Source: CAVVVS01 sp963751355 (GTDB lineage: Bacteria; Bacteroidota; Ignavibacteria; Ignavibacteriales; Ignavibacteriaceae). From it: a stretch of 64,000 bases of DNA. The stretch lies in the NCBI GenBank assembly GCA_963751355.1, contig CAVVVS010000135.1, forward strand, positions 1 through 64,000, given 5' to 3'. Positions within the stretch are counted from its first letter, which is position 1, and each line of letters begins with the position of its first letter. Below, piece after piece: positions 56,928-64,000 of this stretch. Below the pieces are notes generated by a model. That model saw only the letters and a program-made list of their open reading frames with translations. It did no database searches and was not told where the DNA came from. A program made the position numbers and the translations under genes.

Positions 56928-58591
56928 ATGAAATTAAAAATAAAATCTATTACGCCTTTACATATTGGCAGCGGAAAAGTGCTTGAACTTTTTGATTATA
57001 TAATTTCCGAAAAATCATTTTATAGGTTAAACCAAAATAAAGCCTTTGAAATCGCATTGCAGGCAGATGAAAACTTCCCGGAAAAGTATGATAACTGGTT
57101 GAATAAAAATCTGAAAGATCTTGAAAAATTTAGATCGGATAATGAGGAGCAAGCTAAAATAAGAAGCCGCTTTAATTTTAAATATTTTTGCGAATCGATA
57201 TTGAATCAACCCCAACTGACGCAAAGATTATTAAATGAAGCTTCTTTATACAATATTAAAATACCATTCAACATAAAAGGTAAGGCACAAGTAGATGAAT
57301 TATTAAAAGATGCCGATCATAAACCCTAATTCCGGGTTCAACAATAAAAGGGATGATTAGGAGCGCTCTTTTGTGGAATGCATTTTCTAATTATGATTAT
57401 AATATAAAGAAGAAGTTGTTGGTGGATGCCATCAATTCTGAAAAATTTAGCAAAGGATGGGGGAAGTTTTTAGCCAATAAACTAGAAGAATATGTATTTG
57501 TCTGCGGCCAGATTAAAAAGGGAAGAAAAATATATGATATTAAGATGGACTTAATGAAGTTCATTAAAATATCGGATGCTTTACCTACTAAAGCAAGCGG
57601 TGCGGTTTATCCGGCTAATCTCTATTTGTCTGATAAGGATGTGCAAGGACAAACTAATGCACAAGAAGTTATAGATTTTAATTCTGAGTTTTTATTTGAC
57701 ATCAAAATTAACGAAGAGGAATTAAGAAAAATTAATGAATTAGCTAATAAAACCAATTCCGAAATATGGCTTGACTTCTCTAAAAAATTCTTTGACTTAT
57801 TTGGCTTTTACATTCAAGATGTTAATCAAGGAGAATTAGAAAGCAAAATTATAGATTCGATTAAAAATAAATTACTATCCTTTTCAAAAAATATTATAAA
57901 ATATGAAAAAGATTGGTTAAGCAATATAAGTCCGCGTGTATATTCAAAAGATGGAATAAATATTGCCGAAGTGATAGATATTTATTCAAAGTTTCCGGCT
58001 GGTAAAATAATAGGCCGATTAGGATGGGGAAGTGGTTTTATTTCAACTACTCTGTTTAGTGCGCTTCACCAAGATGAACAGCTTCACAATTATTTGATGA
58101 AAATAATGGAAAAATTCAAAATTGGTGTACCACGAAATAGAAAAGAAGTAAATCCTCCAAATTTAGAAAAATTTCCAAAATCAAAACGATTCGCTGCACA
58201 AAATATGGTATTGCCTTTTTCTCCGTTCGGCTGGTTTGTAATATTGAATGAAGATCAGAATTATAATATTGATATCGAAATAAAAGAAGCGAGGGTTGAG
58301 ACAATAATTGATGATCCGGAACCGGAAAAAATATTTAGTGAAGAAGAAGCTGTTAAAAGAAATTCAGAAAGGAAATATTCCAAAGGAGATATTTTAGAAG
58401 CTAAATATATAGATAGTGAGGGGAAATTTGTAACTATAGAATTGCTTGATAGCAGTTATGCAGATATGACTTTTTCATTCAAATATGCAAATACGAAAAT
58501 TCTTAAAGATAAAATATATTTTAATGTTAAGATCACAGAAATTAAGGATGATAAAATCAATTATATTCAATTCGCAGGTTTCTTGAAATAA
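56928..58591 (+). pseudogene. csm5: Csm5, one frameshift
   Basis: RAMP subunit at the crRNA 3' end of the Csm complex, about 554 residues with an unusually long C-terminal extension. The N-terminus reads KIKSITPLHIGSGKVLELFD and ends frame one at DADHKP. The next frame begins LIPGSTIKGMIRSALLWNAF, the conserved RAMP PGSTIKG element. Restoring one C to the CCC at 57324-57326 would join them. The C-terminal 80 residues (YSKGDILEAKYIDSEGKFVT and on) look like an additional small beta domain. The start lies 1 base after the csm4 stop. Confidence 0.85.
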
Positions 58592-58623
58592 ATATTTGTT
58601 CAATTCTAGATTGTGGAGATTTA

Positions 58624-59734
58624 ATGAAAGTACTATTCCATCTTATTAGCGGGCAAAATATGCCGGTATACATTGCTGATAAAACTATTAATCCGGATAA
58701 AAATGTATATGTTTATACAGAAGCCGCGCATAAAAATTTAGATCAAATTAAATCTGTTTTAAGTCGTGAGTCGGATGATTTATACGTTACTCCTTATGAT
58801 TATAATGAAAATATAAAAATATTGCAAAATTATATTTTTGCTAACTTAAAAGGCTCTAATCAACTTATACTAAATTTTACCGGCGGCACTAAAATAAGTT
58901 CTTTGGCTTCTTTTGAGCTTTTCAGAAATTTAGGTAATGATGCTGTTTATATAAATAGTGAAAATGACGAAATAATTTATTTTAAGGGAGAAGAGTTTCC
59001 CAAAATTGAAAAAATAAATGTAAGTATTTCGCCTAAAGCTTATTTAAAATTGCACGGTCATAGTATAAAATCGGACAATTTTAATGAATTGAATGAAAGA
59101 TCTGATCGTTACGACCGCCGATTTTTTATCTAAAAACTTCCGTTCGTTTTCTGATGACATATTAAAATTTGCCAAGATAAACTTCAATAATGAATTCAGA
59201 ATTCCTTTTATTGTAAAAGAAGGCAGAACAAAAGGGACGCAATTCAAATTTATTCGCGAAAATTCTATTGCGGAATTTTTTTTAGATGGGAAAAAATTAT
59301 TTAGTGTTGAGGAACCCGGGAAAAAATATTTGGAATTTTTAAGGGGTAAATGGTTTGAAGCTGCATGTTATATTAAATTAAAAAGGATTAACAAATTCGA
59401 TAAAATTGAATCTAATCTTCGGCTTGATTGGAAAGATGATATATTAAAAATTAATAAAGATAAAAATGAATTTGATATAATTGCAATGAAAGGTACTTAT
59501 CCTCATTTATTTGAATGCAAATCAGGAGGTGTAAAATCCGAAGCAATTGACAAACTTGTTTCGTTGCGTAAAAATTATTTGAAAAGATATTCGTCTATTT
59601 ATATAGTCGCTTTTTATGAACCAAGACGGGATATATTGGAAAGAATGGAAGATAACGGGATAAAATTTATACCGTACAATCAAATTGAAAATGCTTTTGT
59701 TCATCTTGATGAATCGTTGGCAAATTTAGATTAA
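58624..59734 (+). pseudogene. Card1/Can2-like CARF nuclease, one frameshift
   Basis: Cyclic-oligoadenylate-activated nuclease of about 370 residues, the usual Card1/Can2 length. The N-terminal CARF part has VLFHLISGQNMPVYIADK and LNFTGGTKISSLASFELF. The C-terminal PD-(D/E)xK nuclease has LEFLRGKWFEAACYIKLK, NEFDIIAMKG and the ECK of LFECKSGGVKSEA (59513-59521), so all catalytic residues are present. The frames meet near 59097-59103: one extra A changes NELNEDLIVTTADFLSKNF into NERSDRYDRRFFI and a stop. In type III loci such proteins degrade DNA or RNA after Cas10 signalling. As read it is split. Confidence 0.83.
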
Positions 59735-59747
59735 TAGAATATAGTGA

Positions 59748-60728
59748 TTGAAAAATTTTACTAATAATTTTAATACCAATATGCATCTACCCCCACTAAA
59801 AATATACAAATTCACTTTCAGCCTTTTGGCGCTGGATGATATGTATTTGCCTGAGTATAAAGGCTCTATGTTTCGCGGCGCTTTTGGATGGAGTTTCCGT
59901 AATGCGGTTTGCGTTACTAAAAATCCGGTCTGCACTAATTGCATAATTCAAAATCAATGCAGCTACTTTAATGTTTTTGAAACCGAAATACCACAGAACG
60001 ACGTTTGGTTTTTACAGGGCGTAAAAAAAATTCCGCATCCTTTTGTAATTCATCCGCCTTTAACCAAAGAAAGAAATTTTGAAAAAGGTGCAATTATAAA
60101 AGTAGGACTTACTATCTTTGGCTCGGCGATTAACTATTTGCCATTTTTCGTTCACACTTTTCAAAAAATGGGCGAGCGGGGAATAAGTTATAAGAGGAGC
60201 AAATTTAAAGTGCTTAATATGGTAAACAATAGAGATGATGAAACAGAAACTCTTCTTTTTAATATCGAAACCGGAATTTTGAAGAATGATTTTAAACCGG
60301 TTTCAATAGAACCGGAAATAAATATAGAGAAAGTATCACTTAATTTTTTAACTCCGTTTAGGGTACAGAATAGAGGTGAAATTCTAACCGACTCTGCCTT
60401 TGTAAATGCGGAACTGCTGCTTAGTACAATACAAAGGCGATATTATGCGCTTTCCAAATTATTCGGCGAAGAAAATGATTTTGAATATCCTTTGTTAGAT
60501 GAAATTAAAAATGTAGAAGTAGTTGAGAATAACCTTGAAATTTACAGATGGCACAGATTATCTAACCGGCAAAAAACTGAAATTGACATGAGCGGGTTTG
60601 TCGGTAGTTTAAGCTTAGCAGGCGATCTAAAGCCTTACGCCGAAGTTTTATCGGTAGGTGAAAAGATAAACATTGGTAAAAATACTGTATTTGGTTTAGG
60701 TAAGTATAAAATGGAAATTAACAATTAA
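59748..60728 (+). CDS. cas6: Cas6 pre-crRNA endoribonuclease
   Basis: RAMP-type endoribonuclease of 326 residues that cuts the CRISPR transcript within each repeat. Family signs are YKGSMFRGAFGWSFRNAVCV, the cysteine cluster CTNCIIQNQCSYFNVFE, PFVIHPPLTKERNFEKG, NFLTPFRVQNRGEIL and the C-terminal glycine-rich NIGKNTVFGLGKYKM. The four cysteines after the first strand could bind a metal. The predicted start is the TTG at 59748; ATG 59781 (MHLPPLKIYKF) fits the fold equally well, and neither has a clear ribosome-binding site. It is the last gene before the MITE-like element. Intact. Confidence 0.88.
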   Translation: MKNFTNNFNTNMHLPPLKIYKFTFSLLALDDMYLPEYKGSMFRGAFGWSFRNAVCVTKNPVCTNCIIQNQCSYFNVFETEIPQNDVWFLQGVKKIPHPFVIHPPLTKERNFEKGAIIKVGLTIFGSAINYLPFFVHTFQKMGERGISYKRSKFKVLNMVNNRDDETETLLFNIETGILKNDFKPVSIEPEINIEKVSLNFLTPFRVQNRGEILTDSAFVNAELLLSTIQRRYYALSKLFGEENDFEYPLLDEIKNVEVVENNLEIYRWHRLSNRQKTEIDMSGFVGSLSLAGDLKPYAEVLSVGEKINIGKNTVFGLGKYKMEINN

Positions 60729-60746
60729 TAATTAACAATTAACAAT

Positions 60747-60871
60747 TCATGTTACGCAAGTATATGTTTTGGTCATATTGAACGAAGTGAAATATCTCAT
60801 AAATTTGTAAAAATCGAAACCTTGAGATTCTTCATTTCATTCAGAATGACCATTTTGCGTAACATGAGTTA
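60747..60871 (+). mobile_element. MITE-like hairpin element, copy 2, between cas6 and cas1
   Basis: About 125 bp, inverted relative to copy 1 at 37917-38045 and identical to it except for one base. It has the same terminal repeat (TCATGTTACGCAA ... TTGCGTAACATGAGTTA) and internal pairing arms. It separates cas6 from cas1 and so may uncouple the interference and adaptation units, or end transcription through its hairpin. Flanking TTAACAATTAA-type runs may reflect target preference for AT-rich sites. Confidence 0.85.
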
Positions 60872-60901
60872 ATAATTAAAAATTAGTAGTAAAATTAAGT
60901 T

Positions 60902-60980
60902 TCTTTGACGTATTGTTCGACCGGATAAATTATCCGGGTAAAAGCTGGAAAAAATAAGAAATATCATCTCTTATTAATTA
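60902..60980 (+). promoter_or_regulatory. cas1 upstream region: TCTTTGACGTATTG element and island motif copy 4
   Basis: TCTTTGACGTATTG at 60902-60915 is identical to 47960-47973 in the relic array leader. At 60946-60980, TGGAAAAAATAAGAAATATC followed by ATCTCTTATTAATTA is the fourth island motif, ending 24 bases before the cas1 ATG. Two shared elements make this the likely promoter of cas1-cas2. A short perfect hairpin, GATAAATTATC, lies between them. Confidence 0.5.
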
Positions 60981-61003
60981 CAGTTAATTAATTTGAGGTA
61001 AAT

Positions 61004-61963
61004 ATGTGTCTTTTATACTTATCAGAGCAGGGAATATCTATAAAAAAAGAAGGCCGCCGAATCTATGTGGAAAAAGATGATACCGAACTTTTCGAAATAC
61101 AGACAAGGAAAGTATCAGCCGTATGTTTGGTTGGTAATATCCAAATATCCACTCAAGCTATGTCGCTGCTTGCCGACGAAGGAATTCCGGTAACATTTAT
61201 CTGCTTAGACGGCGGCATTAAAGGGGAATTTCTTCCCGCCGCAAATAAAAATCTTAATTTGCGATTTGCACAATATAAAGCATCTATTGAAGAAGATATA
61301 TCAATGGAAATAGCAAAAAACTTTGCTCTTAAAAAGTTAAAATCTTACCGTGTTTTCTACCGCCGCCTGCAAAAGAACGACGAAGTAGAAAACTGTAAAA
61401 CCTTAATAGGAAGTTTTGATCGGATGATACGCGAATTAGAAAATGTTAGGGATTATCAAGAATTACTAGGTTACGAAGGGATTGCCTCGCGCATTCATTT
61501 TGCTAACCTTGGCAAGTTTTTCAAATCCGAAATATCATTTAGTAAACGCTCTCACTATCCTCCGGAAGATGAAGCCAATGCTTTGCTGAGCCTTGGATAC
61601 ACAATGCTATTTAAACTGCTTAACGGTATGCTGCATGCCGCCGGTTTAGACGTTTACAAAGGTTTTTTGCATAAAGAAAAATATAACCGTCCAAGTTTAA
61701 CCTGTGATTTTGAAGAGATATTCCGCGTTAACACTGTCGATTATTTCATCTTAAAACTATGTAACCTAAAGATGATAAAGAAAGAGCATTTTAATATGAG
61801 TGAAAATGGCCCAAGGCTTACCCCTGAAGGTTCCAAAATTTTCTTTGCTGCATGGAAAGAAGCCGCATATCCTACGGAAAATAAAAACCTGGCAAAACAC
61901 ATAGAAACAGAAATTAACTGCTTCATTAAAAAAATTAAAACCTATGACACTAATAACATATGA
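61004..61963 (+). CDS. cas1: Cas1 spacer integrase
   Basis: Metal-dependent integrase of 319 residues that inserts new spacers together with Cas2. The N-terminal beta domain reads LLYLSEQGISIKKEGRRIYV. The helical catalytic domain has Glu158 (LLGYEGIASRIHFANLG), His223 (YKGFLHKEKYNRPSL) and the D-x-x-E of TCDFEEIFR (Asp235, Glu238), so the active site is complete. A weak ribosome-binding site (gaggta) lies before the ATG. It overlaps cas2 by 20 bases. It is intact, unlike most of the effector genes. Confidence 0.95.
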   Translation: MCLLYLSEQGISIKKEGRRIYVEKDDTELFEIQTRKVSAVCLVGNIQISTQAMSLLADEGIPVTFICLDGGIKGEFLPAANKNLNLRFAQYKASIEEDISMEIAKNFALKKLKSYRVFYRRLQKNDEVENCKTLIGSFDRMIRELENVRDYQELLGYEGIASRIHFANLGKFFKSEISFSKRSHYPPEDEANALLSLGYTMLFKLLNGMLHAAGLDVYKGFLHKEKYNRPSLTCDFEEIFRVNTVDYFILKLCNLKMIKKEHFNMSENGPRLTPEGSKIFFAAWKEAAYPTENKNLAKHIETEINCFIKKIKTYDTNNI

Positions 61964-62216
61964 TATCACTTCAGATAAAATAAGAAATAAAGTAAGCAAA
62001 ATTCTTTTAGATTATGGAAGGAGGGTTCAATATTCGGTTTTTGAAAGTGACATGACGGAAAAGGAATTAGAAAGAGTTTTAAAAAAGATAAAATCTTTAA
62101 TAGATACAACCACGGATAATGTAAAATTTTATTATCTTTGTCTTGGCTGCGAAAAGAAAACATTAAGTTTAGGCTTAGATAAATCTTACAAGCTGCCGGA
62201 AACGTTGGTTATTTGA
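61944..62216 (+). CDS. cas2: Cas2 adaptation protein
   Basis: A 90-residue ferredoxin-fold protein forming the Cas1-Cas2 integration complex. The first strand LITYDITSDKIRNKVSKILL carries the conserved Asp, followed by YGRRVQYSVFESDMTEKELE and FYYLCLGCEKKTLSLG. It starts within the last 20 bases of cas1 in another frame, so translation is coupled. Length and motif order are standard. Intact. Confidence 0.94.
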   Translation: MTLITYDITSDKIRNKVSKILLDYGRRVQYSVFESDMTEKELERVLKKIKSLIDTTTDNVKFYYLCLGCEKKTLSLGLDKSYKLPETLVI

Positions 62217-62458
62217 AAAACCGGAAAACCTATTGAGTTTTTAAAAAAAACCTTTTTTTTTGCTATAAGTTATTATACTGCAAATAATTACAGATAAATT
62301 AACTAAAAATGAGGTTACGGAAAACCCGTAATCCATTAAAATTAAAGTGATTACAGACATGATGGCTGGCGAAAATTTTGAAAAAATGACACTAAAAAAA
62401 GAGGTTACGGAAAATGCCCTTGTAACCTCTTTAGTTTCAATAAGTTACAAAGCCTACT
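62217..62458 (+). promoter_or_regulatory. CRISPR leader with direct repeat and hairpin
   Basis: About 240 bases between cas2 and the first repeat. GAGGTTACGGAAAA occurs twice, at 62311-62324 and 62401-62414, exactly 90 bases apart. The second copy also pairs with GTAACCTC at 62422-62429 to give an 8-bp stem (loop 13), followed by TTTAGTTT. The GGTTACGG core at 62403 is 56 bases before the array, matching the 55-base spacing in the relic array. It presumably contains the array promoter and the integration signal for Cas1-Cas2. Confidence 0.65.
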
Positions 62459-64000
62459 GTCAGAATTACATTTCCTTGTTAAAAAGGATTGAGACCATGT
62501 AAAGTACTTAATGATCTGAGCTTACAAGGTCATATGTCAGAATTACATTTCCTTGTTAAAAAGGATTGAGACTGTATACTGATCATGACTCATGCACTAG
62601 ACTGTAGCATATTACGTCAGAATTACATTTCCTTGTTAAAAAGGATTGAGACTCGTATCATATGATTCTGGACAAGTATCATGTACATTATTACGTCAGA
62701 ATTACATTTCCTTGTTAAAAAGGATTGAGACACTCTAGTGACATGTCTATCATAATTCCTCCTGAATTGTACTTGTCAGAATTACATTTCCTTGTTAAAA
62801 AGGATTGAGACTTACGTAGATCTTAGCTCAGTCAAGTATATTAGCTTTAATGTCAGAATTACATTTCCTTGTTAAAAAGGATTGAGACTCTACTGCTAAG
62901 TAAATCTTGTGCAAACTGCTTTTAACGTCAGAATTACATTTCCTTGTTAAAAAGGATTGAGACGCTATTCTTGCAGTCTGCTTAGCATGTTCAGATTAAG
63001 TTTGTCAGAATTACATTTCCTTGTTAAAAAGGATTGAGACGCTTCATGCAGACTGCTTTGCAGCTACTCGTTAAGCATCTAGTCAGAATTACATTTCCTT
63101 GTTAAAAAGGATTGAGACTAATAGATCGTGCCTTCAGTCTTTAATACAGTCGATATTCGTCAGAATTACATTTCCTTGTTAAAAAGGATTGAGACTAAAT
63201 ATCTCGTCTTACAGCTACGATATTTCGTTTTCAATCGTCAGAATTACATTTCCTTGTTAAAAAGGATTGAGACGTCAATCTTTAGACTCATCTGTAAGTT
63301 ATCAATTGATCAATTGTCAGAATTACATTTCCTTGTTAAAAAGGATTGAGACGCAGTACGATTCTTTATAACCTGTCGTATAAATTCACTAATGTCAGAA
63401 TTACATTTCCTTGTTAAAAAGGATTGAGACTGCATGATCGACTGCTGGCTATTAGTAACTCTTGTGGACTTAATGTCAGAATTACATTTCCTTGTTAAAA
63501 AGGATTGAGACGCTGAAAGACATCTCTGCATAACCTTGGTTATGAACTTGTCAGAATTACATTTCCTTGTTAAAAAGGATTGAGACTTGATTGCCTAGTG
63601 AACATGATCGTATGCAGATGATTACGTCAGAATTACATTTCCTTGTTAAAAAGGATTGAGACTAAATATCTTCTACATACCGTTAATAATAATTAATGGT
63701 CAGAATTACATTTCCTTGTTAAAAAGGATTGAGACATATAAGAGTACTTTAGCTTAAGGCCTTATATCTAATGCCGTCAGAATTACATTTCCTTGTTAAA
63801 AAGGATTGAGACGTAACATTTGTCATAATTTCGACTACTACCTAATAATATGTCAGAATTACATTTCCTTGTTAAAAAGGATTGAGACACGTCTTACTTG
63901 TAACACTTTTTAACCTTGAAGCTACATCGTAACGTCAGAATTACATTTCCTTGTTAAAAAGGATTGAGACAGAGGAAGATTTGTATAAAACGGAATAGCC
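62459..64000 (+). CRISPR. CRISPR array: 20 identical 37-bp repeats, 19 full spacers, continues past window
   Basis: The repeat begins GTCAGAATTACATTTCCTTG and ends TTAAAAAGGATTGAGAC. All 20 copies (first 62459-62495, last 63934-63970) read identically, and spacers are 36-45 bases, all different. The array continues beyond base 64000. The 3' end ATTGAGAC resembles the 8-base crRNA handle of type III systems, so transcription runs left to right from the leader after cas2. Identical repeats at the leader end are typical of an array still gaining spacers. The frames seen within it are by-products of the repeat. Confidence 0.97.

Noticed and set aside
63128..63531. Two frames of 73 codons inside the CRISPR array (63128-63349 plus, 63310-63531 minus)
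   Set aside because: They are translations of the repeat with spacers in between; the same peptide block recurs at every repeat.
1..64000. tRNA or rRNA genes
   Set aside because: No convincing cloverleaf or rRNA-like sequence was recognised by eye. A covariance-model search would be needed to exclude them.

Overview
The window looks like a chromosomal segment from an AT-rich, Gram-negative bacterium of the Ignavibacteria/Bacteroidota-Chlorobi side of the tree. This rests on four or more secreted proteins, three of which end in the type IX secretion (T9SS) type A sorting signal with the NYPNPFNPxTxI core, a TonB-dependent receptor with a carboxypeptidase-regulatory N-terminal domain, and lipoproteins. 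The species assignment is inference. No rRNA or tRNA gene was seen.

Bases 1-15.6 kb: two ROK sugar kinases (the first cut by the window edge), a large TonB-dependent receptor and a secreted T9SS beta-helix protein, plausibly a carbohydrate-uptake group, followed by the alpha-2-macroglobulin lipoprotein/PBP1C pair. Bases 16-29.6 kb: an accessory stretch with an NAD(P)-binding protein, a NUMOD1-like DNA-binding protein, small membrane proteins, several broken genes (IS200/IS605 transposase relic, a beta-propeller-like gene with an in-frame stop, a PAS gene abutting an IS3 element), a beta-helix protein with a dockerin-like tail, WbqC, and a frameshifted T9SS protein carrying a 15-bp tandem repeat. 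Bases 29.9-43.8 kb: a multi-PAS NarL-type two-component system, a receiver-only regulator, a UDP-sugar epimerase/dehydrogenase pair, a DUF819 transporter-like protein, a T9SS YWTD-propeller protein beside a Tat-exported tail-collar protein, a methyltransferase/Asp-Asn hydroxylase pair, and a PBP4-type dacB with one frameshift.

Bases 44-64 kb form one defence island. It opens with three tightly coupled genes that I read as a sigma-like protein, an anti-sigma/MazF-like protein and a Lon protease with a C-terminal SAVED/CARF-like domain. This matches the logic of the CRISPR-associated CalpS-CalpT-CalpL system. Right behind it lies a relic two-repeat CRISPR array that still keeps a leader motif at the spacing used by the large active-looking array. 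Then come small membrane proteins, an EcsC-family gene with an in-frame stop, and a small CARF/ring-nuclease-like protein. These are followed by a type III-A locus (cas10, csm2, csm3, csm4, csm5, a Card1/Can2-like CARF nuclease, cas6, cas1, cas2) and a CRISPR array of 20 identical 37-bp repeats running off the right edge.

The effector genes cas10, csm3, csm4, csm5 and card1 all carry frameshifts and/or stops as read here, whereas csm2, cas6, cas1, cas2, the array and the Lon/anti-sigma/sigma trio are open. Either interference is decaying while adaptation and the effector trio survive, or this stretch is poorly resolved sequence; reads would decide. Four transcription units of the island share a GGAAAAA-(about 12)-TCTCT motif upstream of their first gene, which resembles an alternative-sigma promoter and could be the target of the sigma-like protein. 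A near-identical 125-129 bp hairpin element (MITE-like) occurs twice, once between cas6 and cas1.
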